DNA of 64,000 bases from Hymenobacter puniceus. GTDB taxonomy: Bacteria; Bacteroidota; Bacteroidia; Cytophagales; Hymenobacteraceae. How positions within the stretch are numbered: the first letter of the stretch is position 1; every line of letters begins with the position of its first letter. Positions 15,889-23,867 of the stretch are shown one piece after another. A program made the position numbers and the translations under genes. Where the stretch lies: contig NZ_JACSCX010000001.1 in the NCBI RefSeq assembly GCF_014333525.1, forward strand, positions 1,100,372 through 1,164,371, read 5' to 3'. The notes under the pieces were generated by a model. The model was given only the letters and a program-made list of their open reading frames with translations, had not been told where the DNA came from and did not search any database.

Positions 15889-16905
15889 ATGACGAAACGC
15901 CAAACCATCGGGCTGCACCTGCTCTGCTGGACGCTGTGGGCCGGCTACATCGGCCTGGGCCTCTACTTTGATAAGGCCAAGCCGGAGCGAGCCATCCTCA
16001 CGGGCACCATCCTGCTGGCCGAGTGCGTGGAGTTTTACCTGGGCTATCTGTGGGTGTTTCCGCGCTACCTGCGGCGCGGCAAACTGCCGCAACTGCTGCT
16101 GGGCGTAGCCGGCATCATGGCCACGTTCATTGCGTTGCGCTATCTGCTGGAACAGGTGCTGCTGCCCGCCACGTTGGGTTTCGGCAACTACAGTTCCGAC
16201 ACGCCGGCCAGCGCGTACGTGCTGGAAAATCTGTACTGGGGCACCTCGTACATCGTGCTGAGCGCGGCTGTGTGGGGGCTGGAAAACGCGTTTCGGCGGG
16301 AACGGGAGCACCAGCAGCTACAGCAGGAGAAAACCCGGGCCGAGCTGGCCTTCCTCAAAACCCAGATCAACCCGCACTTCCTCTACAACACGCTCAATTA
16401 CCTCTACGCCGAAGCCTATCTGGTGTCGGAGCCGCTGGCCGACGCGGTGCTGCGCCTCTCCGACCTGATGCGCTACATGCTCACGGAAAGCCCCGACGGC
16501 ACGGCCAATCTGCAGCATGAGGTGGATTACCTGCACAACTATCTGGCGCTGCACCGGTTGCGGTTCGAGGACCGGTTCTTTGTGGAGATGGACGTGCAGG
16601 GCCCGCTTGATGGGCAGCGGGTAGCGGCGCTGCTGCTGATTCCGTTCGTGGAAAACGCCCTCAAGCATGGCGTCACCAGCCGGCCCGAGTGCCCGGTGCG
16701 CATCAGTTTGCGCCTGCTGGCGCCCCGACAGCTGCAGTTTGAGGTGCACAACCACATCAGCCAACACCAGAAAGACCATACCACCGGCATCGGGCTGGCC
16801 AATATCCGGCGGCGGCTGGAGTTGCTCTACCCCGGCCGGCACCGGCTGGAAATCCGGAACGACGGCACCACGCACCACACCCGGCTGGAGCTGGAACTGG
16901 GCTGA
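15889..16905 (+). CDS. LytS/YehU-type sensor histidine kinase
   Basis: 338 residues. The N-terminal about 130 residues contain four hydrophobic segments. A short coiled segment (ERDREREHQQLQQEKTRAEL-like) leads into the His_kinase domain with INPHFLYNTLNYL (phospho-His) and an HATPase_c domain (VENALKHG, TGIGLANIRRRL). This class phosphorylates LytTR response regulators, and the next gene encodes one. No ligand-binding extracytoplasmic domain is present, so sensing is probably within the membrane. A TACTTTTA box (15877-15884) lies four bases before the ATG, which would imply a nearly leaderless mRNA if real. Confidence 0.9.
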   Translation: MTKRQTIGLHLLCWTLWAGYIGLGLYFDKAKPERAILTGTILLAECVEFYLGYLWVFPRYLRRGKLPQLLLGVAGIMATFIALRYLLEQVLLPATLGFGNYSSDTPASAYVLENLYWGTSYIVLSAAVWGLENAFRREREHQQLQQEKTRAELAFLKTQINPHFLYNTLNYLYAEAYLVSEPLADAVLRLSDLMRYMLTESPDGTANLQHEVDYLHNYLALHRLRFEDRFFVEMDVQGPLDGQRVAALLLIPFVENALKHGVTSRPECPVRISLRLLAPRQLQFEVHNHISQHQKDHTTGIGLANIRRRLELLYPGRHRLEIRNDGTTHHTRLELELG

Positions 16906-17016
16906 AATCCTGGATATTTTCTGACGACGGGCCCTGCAAAAGGCACGGAGGAAAGCGTGGAGGGCGCAGCGCGGTTCTGCCGGCTATATTGCAGCTTCCA
17001 CCTGCTGCCCGCCGCT

Positions 17017-17754
17017 ATGCTCCGCTGTATTGCCGTTGATGACGAAGCCTACGCCAGCCGGCTGCTGGCCGCTTACATTCAGAAAATTCCGGGCCTGGAG
17101 CTGGCCGGCACCACCACAAACCCCATTGAGGCGCTGCAATGGGTGCAGGAAGGCCGCGCCGACCTCGTGTTCCTGGACATTCAGATGCCTGAACTGACGG
17201 GCCTGCAATTCCTGCGTCTGTGCGGCAGCCGCTGCAAAGTCATCCTCACCACCGCCTACCCCGAATATGCGCTGGAAGGCTACGAGCACGACGTAATCGA
17301 CTACCTGCTCAAGCCCATTGCCTTCGACCGGTTTCTGCGGGCCGTGCAGAAAGCCCAGGCCTTGCTGGCGCCGCAGCTGCCGGCCGTGGCGGCCACGCCA
17401 CTGTCCGTAGCTGCGGCACCAACGGCTCCGGCCAATGACTACCTGTTCGTAAAAGGTGAAAGCAAGAACAAGTTTCTGCGCGTTAGCCACGCCGACATTC
17501 TCTATGCCGAAGCCCTGGGAAACTATGTGACGCTCTTCGTGGCGGGCCAGCGCCTCACTACCTACCAGACGCTGAAGGAACTGGCCGCGCAGCTGCCGCA
17601 GCCCCCGTTTCTGCGCGTGCATAAGTCGTTTTTGGTGTCGGTGGACAAAATCAGCATGATAGACAGCAACACGGTGTACATCGGCGAGCAGGCCATTCCG
17701 GTGGGCGAAACCTACCGCGAAAGTCTGTACCGGCTGGTGCGGGAACGGGAGTAA
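17017..17754 (+). CDS. LytTR-family response regulator
   Basis: 245 residues from the ATG at 17017 (MLRCIAVDDEAYASRLL). An in-frame ATG at 16957 would add 20 non-family residues. The receiver domain carries DDE at 8-10, the phospho-acceptor Asp in LVFLDIQMPELTG, and the conserved Thr/Lys (TTAYPEYA, LLKPI). An Ala/Pro-rich linker leads to a LytTR DNA-binding domain (about 140-245, DILYAEALGNYVTL... FLRVHKSFLVS). It is the partner of the kinase encoded just upstream. Targets are unknown. Confidence 0.9.
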   Translation: MLRCIAVDDEAYASRLLAAYIQKIPGLELAGTTTNPIEALQWVQEGRADLVFLDIQMPELTGLQFLRLCGSRCKVILTTAYPEYALEGYEHDVIDYLLKPIAFDRFLRAVQKAQALLAPQLPAVAATPLSVAAAPTAPANDYLFVKGESKNKFLRVSHADILYAEALGNYVTLFVAGQRLTTYQTLKELAAQLPQPPFLRVHKSFLVSVDKISMIDSNTVYIGEQAIPVGETYRESLYRLVRERE

Positions 17755-17799
17755 GGCCAGCCGCTATGGCCAGCAGTTGCCGCACTCAGGAACTCCGTG

Positions 17800-17807
17800 T
17801 ATCTTCC
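17800..17807 (+). promoter_or_regulatory. -7-like box for the phospholipase C-like gene
   Basis: TATCTTCC, 23 bases before the ATG at 17831. It argues against the upstream in-frame ATG at 17777, which would precede the promoter. Confidence 0.35.
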
Positions 17808-17830
17808 TCGCTCTATCCGCTGTATTCCAG

Positions 17831-18808
17831 ATGCCTATGCCCCGTCTTCTACTGTTGCTTGGTTTGTTACTCCTACTGCCGCAGCAGCCCCAGGCGTGGG
17901 GATTTTTCGGGCACCGGCTGCTCAACCGACTGGCGGTGTTCACGCTGCCGCCCGAAATGATGGGCTTCTACAAAACCAACATTGAGTACCTGACCACCAA
18001 CGCCACCCGGCCCGACTCGCGCCGCTCAGTGGTGCCCGGCGAGGCGGCCCGCCACTTCCTCGACGTGGACGTGTATGGCGACTCGGCGCTAACCAAACTA
18101 CCCCGCTCCTACGCCGACGCGGTAGCCAAGTACGGCGAAGACTCGCTGATGAAGCACGGCATCGTACCCTGGCAGGTGGTGCGGATGAAAGGCCAGCTCA
18201 CCGAAGCCTTCCGCCAGCGCGACGCCGACCGGATTCTGAGCCTTTCGGCCGACATGGGGCACTACATTGCCGATGCCTGCGTGCCACTGCACACCACCCA
18301 CAACTACAATGGCCAGCTGACCGGGCAGCGCGGCATCCATGGGCTGTGGGAGTCGCGGCTCCCCGAAATTCTGGCTGCCAACTACGATTTTTTCACTGGC
18401 CCGGCCCCGTATCTGGAGCGCCCTTCCGAAACCATCTGGGCCGTGGTGGCCCGCTCCAATGCGGCCGTCGATTCGGTGCTGCGCTTCGAGCAGGACCTGA
18501 CGACCAAGATGCCCGACGACAAGAAATACGGCTTCGAGGAGCGCGGCAACGCCGGGGCCGTGCGCGTGTACTCGCGCGAATTCAGTGGCGAGTACCACCA
18601 GCGTCTCGCGGGCCAGGTGGAGCGCCAGATGCGCCTGGCCCAGCGCCTGATTGGGGCGTTCTGGTACACGTGCTGGGTGGATGCCGGCCAGCCCGACCTT
18701 GATGCCTTGCCCAAGCAGCCCTCCGACAAAGAGCAGTTGCGCCTGGCTCGCGAAGCTAAAGACCTGCAGCAGGCGCCCCAGGCCGCCATACCCGGCCACG
18801 AAGACTAA
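17831..18808 (+). CDS. Exported zinc-dependent phospholipase C / S1-P1 nuclease-like protein
   Basis: 325 residues. The start at 17831 puts a signal peptide first (MPMPRLLLLLGLLLLLPQQPQA). The mature chain begins with Trp (AWGFFGHRLL), as zinc-dependent phospholipase C and S1/P1 nucleases do, because the mature N-terminal Trp and nearby His ligate zinc. Further His/Asp positions that fit metal ligands are RHFLDVDVY, MGHYIADACVPLHTTHNYNG and HGLWESRLPE. Substrate (phospholipid or nucleic acid) cannot be decided. The C-terminal 40 residues are charged and probably disordered. Confidence 0.82.
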   Translation: MPMPRLLLLLGLLLLLPQQPQAWGFFGHRLLNRLAVFTLPPEMMGFYKTNIEYLTTNATRPDSRRSVVPGEAARHFLDVDVYGDSALTKLPRSYADAVAKYGEDSLMKHGIVPWQVVRMKGQLTEAFRQRDADRILSLSADMGHYIADACVPLHTTHNYNGQLTGQRGIHGLWESRLPEILAANYDFFTGPAPYLERPSETIWAVVARSNAAVDSVLRFEQDLTTKMPDDKKYGFEERGNAGAVRVYSREFSGEYHQRLAGQVERQMRLAQRLIGAFWYTCWVDAGQPDLDALPKQPSDKEQLRLAREAKDLQQAPQAAIPGHED

Positions 18809-18875
18809 GGCCCGAACAGATAGCCAACGGGCTGGCATCCGTCGTATGCAGGCTGTTTTCCTTTAGCCTCGCCTC

Positions 18876-19247
18876 ATGAAAGCCCTGTCCACCGTTGTGC
18901 TGCTCACCATCTCTAACCTATTCATGACCTTCGCCTGGTACGGGCACCTAGAGTTCAAAAAGATTTCGTGGCTGCAAGGCCTGGGCCTAGTGGGCGTGAT
19001 TCTGGTAAGCTGGGGGCTGGCCTTTTTCGAGTACGTGTTTCAGGTGCCGGCCAACCGCATCGGGTTCGAGGAAAACGGCGGGCCGTTCAACCTGTTTCAA
19101 CTGAAGGTGATTCAGGAGTTCATTTCGCTGTCGGTGTTCACGCTGTGCGCCGTGTACGTGTTCAAAACCGATAAGCTGGGCTGGAACCACTTTGTAGGGT
19201 TCGGGCTGCTGCTAGCAGCCGTGTACTTCATCTTTAAGAAGTGGTAA
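18876..19247 (+). CDS. DMT-type small membrane protein (DUF486)
   Basis: 123 residues with four transmembrane segments. The LFMTFAWYGHL.. start, ILVSWGLAFFEYVFQVPANRIG middle and FQLKVIQEFISLSVF..YVF segment are characteristic of DUF486, a family related to the drug/metabolite transporter fold. Function is unknown. Two further small membrane-protein genes follow on the same strand with gaps of about 80 and 6 bases, so they may share a transcript. Confidence 0.88.
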   Translation: MKALSTVVLLTISNLFMTFAWYGHLEFKKISWLQGLGLVGVILVSWGLAFFEYVFQVPANRIGFEENGGPFNLFQLKVIQEFISLSVFTLCAVYVFKTDKLGWNHFVGFGLLLAAVYFIFKKW

Positions 19248-19326
19248 AGGACAGTGTTGGGAGTTGGGTATTGATAGCGGAATCTTTAGCTTTCCGCCGT
19301 TTATCACTCTACCCTACTTTTCCTGT

Positions 19327-19650
19327 ATGGAACAATCCTACTCTTCGCCTTCAGGCGTGCCCCCAATGCCACCTACCGGACCACCACCTAAGAACTGGCT
19401 GGTCGAGTCGATTCTGGTGACGATTTTCTGTTGCCTGCCATTCGGTATCGTAGCCATCATCAACGCCGCCAACGTGAATTCACGCCTGGCTCTTGGCGAC
19501 TACAACGGGGCGCTGGATGCGTCGCAGAAAGCCGGCAAGTGGGTGAAATATTCGCTTATCGGGTGGGCGGTTTTTGCCGTGCTCTACGTAATATTTGTGG
19601 TGGTAATGGGCGTGGGCGCTGGCATGCTAGGTGCGCTCAACGACCGATAA
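19327..19650 (+). CDS. CD225/dispanin-family membrane protein
   Basis: 107 residues. A Pro/Ser-rich cytoplasmic N-terminus is followed by NWLVESILVTIFCCLPFGIVAIINAANVNSR, the CD225 first membrane helix and loop, an amphipathic DYNGALDASQKAGKWVKYS stretch and a second helix. CD225 proteins include the eukaryotic IFITM proteins; the bacterial ones are uncharacterised. The ATG at 19327 is the first that fits. The gene lies six bases upstream of a DUF2752 gene, a pairing common in Bacteroidota. Confidence 0.85.
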   Translation: MEQSYSSPSGVPPMPPTGPPPKNWLVESILVTIFCCLPFGIVAIINAANVNSRLALGDYNGALDASQKAGKWVKYSLIGWAVFAVLYVIFVVVMGVGAGMLGALNDR

Positions 19651-19656
19651 ACGGCT

Positions 19657-20070
19657 TTGTCAACTACCATTGCTAAGCGGAGGGCCGCTGGCGCCATTGT
19701 CCTGCTGGTAGGGCTGGCGCTGGCGGCCCTCTATTTTCGCCTGAATCCGGCGCACTACCCGTTTCCGCGGTGTCCGGTAAACTGGTTGACGGGTCTGCAC
19801 TGTCCCGGCTGCGGCACGCAGCGCGCACTGCACGCTTTGTTGCACGGCCGTTTGACCGAAGCCGTGAGCTTCAACCTGCTGGCCGCCACGCTGGCGCCGC
19901 TGGTGGTGCTGGGGCTGCTACACGAAGCCCGGCTGCAGCTGAGCGGGCAGCCGCGCCACTACACATTACTCTACCGGCCGTGGCTGGGCTGGAGCATCAT
20001 GGCTTTGACAGTGGTGTTCACGGTGCTGCGCAACCTGCCCGGCCCGGTGGGTGCCTGGCTGGCCCCCTGA
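19657..20070 (+). CDS. DUF2752 membrane protein
   Basis: 137 residues from a TTG start six bases after the CD225 gene. The DUF2752 signature FPRCPVNWLTGLHCPGCGTQRALHALLHG is seen in part as CPVNWLTG and CPGCGTQRA, with the CPxCG-type Cys pair next to a membrane helix, and two or three helices in total. The family is of unknown function; the Cys pair suggests a thiol or metal role (inference). Its end overlaps the region where a histidine kinase remnant begins. Confidence 0.85.
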   Translation: MSTTIAKRRAAGAIVLLVGLALAALYFRLNPAHYPFPRCPVNWLTGLHCPGCGTQRALHALLHGRLTEAVSFNLLAATLAPLVVLGLLHEARLQLSGQPRHYTLLYRPWLGWSIMALTVVFTVLRNLPGPVGAWLAP

Positions 20071-20081
20071 CCAGCAAGAAG

Positions 20082-20284
20082 CTATTCACTACTCTTTAGC
20101 CCACAGCCTCGGCGACCTGTCGCGCCTCACGGCGGCGTATTACCAGGCCGATGTGCTGAGCGAAGGCGCCGGCCTGGGTTTGTGGCTGAGCAGCCGCATT
20201 CTGGAATTGCACGGCAGCGCGCTGCAACTAGCAGAAGATGAGGGCGTTTTTGCCGCTCGATTTACACTGATCAGCAGCAAATAA
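20082..20284 (+). pseudogene. C-terminal remnant of a sensor histidine kinase
   Basis: The frame encodes, just after the DUF2752 stop, LGDLSRLTAAYYQADVLSEG, GAGLGLWLSSRILELHG and a terminal FAARFTLISSK. This matches the end of an HATPase_c domain: the loop before the G2 box, the G2 box GxGLGL, helix ILELHG and the last strand. The phospho-His domain, N box and G1 box are missing and no sensible start exists, so this is a decayed kinase, not a gene. The missing part must have been lost by deletion, since DUF2752 lies directly upstream. Confidence 0.65.
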
Positions 20285-20351
20285 TAGGCATTCCTTATTT
20301 TCTATTCGTGTGCTTTGTGCGGAACTCCGCCCTGGCAGCAACTTGCCCTTC

Positions 20352-20359
20352 TACTTTGC
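20352..20359 (+). promoter_or_regulatory. -7-like box for the patatin gene
   Basis: TACTTTGC, a one-base-shorter variant of TAnnTTTG, 43 bases before the ATG at 20403. Confidence 0.3.
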
Positions 20360-20402
20360 GTACGAAACGCGCCGCCCCAGCTTGGGCCTCACTTAATTTC
20401 GT

Positions 20403-22742
20403 ATGCGCAAAACCTACCGTTTTCTACATTTTTTACTGTTGAGCTGCCTGTGCGCAGTTACCACTGCCCAAGCCCAGAAAGTGGGTTTGGTACTCTCGGG
20501 CGGCGGCGCCAAGGGCCTGGCCCACGTGGGCGTGCTGAAGGTGCTGGAGAAGAACCGCATTCCCATCGACTACATTGTGGGCACGAGCATGGGCGCTATT
20601 GTAGGGGCCATGTATGCTGCTGGCTACTCGCCCGCCGAAATCGAGGAAATTGTGCTCAAGCCGGAGTTCCAGAACTGGGTGTCGGGGGAGCCGCTGGAAG
20701 GCAAGGTGTACAACTATTACGATGGCGACTACAACCCCGCCGCCCTGCACCTGCGCCTGGCCGTCGACTCGACCCTGAAGGCGCGCGTAACGCCCAAGCT
20801 CGTAGACGACGTGACCCTCAACTACGTGCTGGCTACCATGCTGGCCCCGGCCGGCGCCATTTCCGGCTACGATTTTAATAAGCTGCTGGTGCCTTACCGC
20901 AGTGTGGCTTCCGAGGTATTCACGCGCGAGCGGGTGGTGCAGCGCAGTGGCTCCCTGTCGGATGCGGTGCGCAATTCTATGGCTTTTCCGCTGGCATTCC
21001 GCCCCATCCGGCAGCAGGACGGCCGCTACCTTTTCGATGGCGCCGTGGTAGACAACTTCCCGACCGGCGTGATGCGCGAGGAATTCAAGCCGGATGTGAT
21101 GATCGGGGTGAATGTGGGCGACGTAGCGTTCAACAAATACCCGCATAAGAAAGACGACGCGCTACTCACCAGCACCCTACTGTTTCTGGGTTCCAACGTA
21201 GCCGACACGGCCTCAGTGGGCCGTAACGGCATCTTCATCCAGCCCAACTTGGAAGGCATTACAGCTGCCGACTTCAACAAGGTGAAGCAGCTGCTCAGCC
21301 TGGGCGAGCAAGCTACCCAAAACAAGCTGGACTTGCTGCTGAGCCGTATTGCACGCCGCGAAGACACACTGGCGCTGCAGCAGCGCCGCCGCGCTTTCCA
21401 GGAGCGGGCTCCCAAACCCGATTTCAAGCAGGTGACGGTGCAGGGAGTACCCAAGCAGCAGCAGGAGTTTGTGCGCCGCTTTTTCCAGCGGACTGGCTCC
21501 ACGTACTCACCAGGTGATGTGGAGGAAGGCTACTACCGCCTCGTCAACAACGACTTTTTCAACAATGTGTATCCCCGGGTGCGCTACAACAGCCAGCTGC
21601 AGGGCTATGAGCTCAACCTCGATGCCCGCCAGAACTCCAACCTTACCACCGACTTAGGCGTGTTGCTCTCGTCGCGGTCCATGAGCAATTTCTACTTAGG
21701 GGCCGCCTACCGCTACCTCAACCGCTACCTCTACACCATTAAGGCCAACGCTACTATCGGGCGCTTCTACAACGGGGCGCAGGGGTCGTTCCGGGTGAGT
21801 ATTCCTGGCCGGGCGCCGCTCTACTTCGAGCCCACCGTCACGTTCAACAACTTCAACTACCAGGACACGGGCGGCCTGCTGGGTAGCTCGGCCCAGAACA
21901 CGCAGCTGCAGCAGCGCGACCTGAAAACCTACCTGCAGATCGGCTACAGCCCCAACTACCGCAGCCGCTATATCCTGAGCGGGGGGGTATTCACGAGCCG
22001 CGACCGGTTCGCCAATACCAACGAAATCAGCTCGGGCGCCGAGCTGGACCAGAACCGGCTGGATGGTTTTACGGGCGCGCTGCAGTTTCAGCGCAACTCT
22101 CTGAACCGCCGGCAATACGCCGTGAGTGGCCGCCGGGCTGACTTTGGCTTCCGGGGAGTGCTGGCCGAAGAAGACTACTCGCCGGGCTCCACGGCCAACG
22201 GCCTGCAAGGCCGCACCAAAGACCACCAGTGGGTGCAGGGCCGCATGTACACCGAGCAGTACTTCACGTTTCACAAGGTTGATTCGGTGGGGCAGCGCGT
22301 GCATGCCTGGGGCTACACCCTCGATGCCGTAGTTACTACGCAGGGCAGCTTCGCCACTTACCGCTCGTCGCTGACGTCGGCGCCGGCCTTCCTGCCTTTG
22401 CCCGACTCGCGCACGCAGTTTCTGGACCGGTACCGCGGCACGGCGTACGCCGCCGTGGGTTTGAAGTATATTAAGGCCATTGTGGGCTCTCTGGAATGGC
22501 GCACCGAGGCCTATGTACATACACTGTTCCGGCCCTGGGAGCGGGAGAACGACAACCCGCTACTACCGCGGCGCGGCTCCACCATCAGCCGCCCCTACCT
22601 GACGGCCATGACCGGGCTGGTGTATCAAACGCCCGTTGGGCCGGCGTCTTTGCAGGTCATTCACTACGATGATTCCAACCGCAAATTCGGCGTCTTTGCG
22701 CATATCGGCTACGTGCTGTTCCGCGAGCGGGCCCTGGATTAA
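20403..22742 (+). CDS. Patatin-like phospholipase fused to POTRA and outer-membrane barrel
   Basis: 779 residues. After a signal peptide (about 1-24) comes a patatin domain (about 25-320): oxyanion loop GGGAKGLAHVG, nucleophile Ser62 in GTSMG and Asp212 in FDGAVVDNFP, the Ser-Asp dyad of phospholipase A. A POTRA-like domain follows at about 333-400 (FKQVTVQGV...FFQRTGSTYSPGDVEEGYYRL), then a BamA/Omp85-type 16-strand barrel to the end. This is the layout of type Vd (PlpD-like) autotransporters. Bacteroidota homologues often keep the lipase attached, so the enzyme may act at the outer membrane. All catalytic residues are intact. Confidence 0.9.
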   Translation: MRKTYRFLHFLLLSCLCAVTTAQAQKVGLVLSGGGAKGLAHVGVLKVLEKNRIPIDYIVGTSMGAIVGAMYAAGYSPAEIEEIVLKPEFQNWVSGEPLEGKVYNYYDGDYNPAALHLRLAVDSTLKARVTPKLVDDVTLNYVLATMLAPAGAISGYDFNKLLVPYRSVASEVFTRERVVQRSGSLSDAVRNSMAFPLAFRPIRQQDGRYLFDGAVVDNFPTGVMREEFKPDVMIGVNVGDVAFNKYPHKKDDALLTSTLLFLGSNVADTASVGRNGIFIQPNLEGITAADFNKVKQLLSLGEQATQNKLDLLLSRIARREDTLALQQRRRAFQERAPKPDFKQVTVQGVPKQQQEFVRRFFQRTGSTYSPGDVEEGYYRLVNNDFFNNVYPRVRYNSQLQGYELNLDARQNSNLTTDLGVLLSSRSMSNFYLGAAYRYLNRYLYTIKANATIGRFYNGAQGSFRVSIPGRAPLYFEPTVTFNNFNYQDTGGLLGSSAQNTQLQQRDLKTYLQIGYSPNYRSRYILSGGVFTSRDRFANTNEISSGAELDQNRLDGFTGALQFQRNSLNRRQYAVSGRRADFGFRGVLAEEDYSPGSTANGLQGRTKDHQWVQGRMYTEQYFTFHKVDSVGQRVHAWGYTLDAVVTTQGSFATYRSSLTSAPAFLPLPDSRTQFLDRYRGTAYAAVGLKYIKAIVGSLEWRTEAYVHTLFRPWERENDNPLLPRRGSTISRPYLTAMTGLVYQTPVGPASLQVIHYDDSNRKFGVFAHIGYVLFRERALD

Positions 22743-22775
22743 CGGGGTAGCAAAACAATGGCTATGACGCTATAA

Positions 22776-22874
22776 AACGTCATTCCAAGCGGAGCGAGGA
22801 ATCTCGCGTGCTAACGTTGGATTACTACTCCTGCGTCAGCACGCGAGATTCCTCGCTCCGCTCGGAATGACGTT
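22776..22874. repeat. Dispersed GTCATGC-type inverted repeat, copy C
   Basis: 37-base arms (22776-22812 and 22838-22874) with one mismatch: AACGTCATTCC outer, GAGGAATCTCGCGTGCT inner. The 25-base loop resembles that of the copy at 35238-35336, so these two form a subfamily. Confidence 0.85.
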
Positions 22875-22907
22875 CTGCTTTTACTGCTACTGCGCCGCTC
22901 TACTCCA

Positions 22908-23648
22908 TTAGTGCACTTTCTCGCCGAAGGCTCGTAGCAGCGCCGCTACTTCATCGGGGGCCTCGTAGGGCAGCAAATGACCGGCGCCGGCTATTATTTC
23001 CAGCGGAGTGCCTTCGGGTAGCAGCGGTAGCGTTTCCAGCCCATGCACCGACGGCGACATTACCGCGTCCTGGTCGCCGGCGAGTAGGGCACAAGGCACC
23101 TGCACTTCGCACATACGGTTCGCCAGGTTTTCGCGGCTGCCGTGTAGCAGCCAAGCATCCCAGGCGGCTTTAGAGCTGCGTAGGTTGTCCTCGATGACTT
23201 GCTGGCGTAGGGCGGGGGCCAGCGGCCGGGCCGTGATATGCTGGAGCGTCTGCTCGGCAGTGGCCTGCTTGCCCCAGGCATGCAGGCTGGCTTTGCGGTC
23301 GGCATCGGTCATGGGCTCGGGCGTAGGCGGCGACGGACTGAGCAAGGCCACTCCTCGCAAGCCGGCCGGCTGCCGGGCCGCCAGCGCCAGCGCAATTTTG
23401 CCGCCCATGCTGTGGCCTACCAGCACATACTGCTGCAGGTGCTGCGCGGCCACGAAAGCGGCCACCTCCTCGGCGTAGGCATCCACGGTATAGCCGCCGG
23501 CCGGGGCTGCAGCCCCCCCGAAGCCACCCAGGTCGGGTGCCAGCACGGCGAAGTCGGGGGTCAGAAGTTCGGAAACAGCCTGAAATGCCCGGCCAGAACC
23601 CGCCCAGTAGTGCAGGTAAACAAACGTGAGAGAATCAGGAGTTGGCAT
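22908..23648 (-). CDS. Alpha/beta hydrolase
   Basis: 246 residues, a cytoplasmic alpha/beta-hydrolase of normal length. The catalytic triad is visible: Ser80 in VGHSMGG, Asp194 in LLAGDQDAVMSP and His224 in GAGHLLPYEAP. The oxyanion segment is YLHYWAGSGR near 11-20. A cap helix region (about 125-170) contains the usual TLQHITARPL. It resembles carboxylesterase/BioH-like members; the substrate is unknown. No operon partner. Confidence 0.9.
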   Translation of the reverse strand: MPTPDSLTFVYLHYWAGSGRAFQAVSELLTPDFAVLAPDLGGFGGAAAPAGGYTVDAYAEEVAAFVAAQHLQQYVLVGHSMGGKIALALAARQPAGLRGVALLSPSPPTPEPMTDADRKASLHAWGKQATAEQTLQHITARPLAPALRQQVIEDNLRSSKAAWDAWLLHGSRENLANRMCEVQVPCALLAGDQDAVMSPSVHGLETLPLLPEGTPLEIIAGAGHLLPYEAPDEVAALLRAFGEKVH

Positions 23649-23784
23649 AAGGAAGTGCTACCGATAGCAAGTGAATACACTGACTGCTTTGCCCCTGTAT
23701 ACTCTCGGCTGGTTTTCGTGTTGCTAAGATTTTGTATTTGCTCCAGCCTCCCAACACATCTGGCAAGCTGTGTAAAAGGCAAAA

Positions 23785-23817
23785 AAAATACCCGGCACCA
23801 ACAGGGCCGGGTATTTT
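23785..23817 (-). terminator. Terminator after the first T9SS gene
   Basis: AAAATACCCGGC (23785-23796) and GCCGGGTATTTT (23806-23817) pair exactly; on the minus strand the stem runs into an 8-T tract (A run at 23781-23788). It lies 51 bases past the stop at 23868. Confidence 0.8.
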
Positions 23818-23867
23818 CTGCAGCGCATTACCGTGCTGTAGCAGCTACGCTAGTTAGTGGCGCTTAA

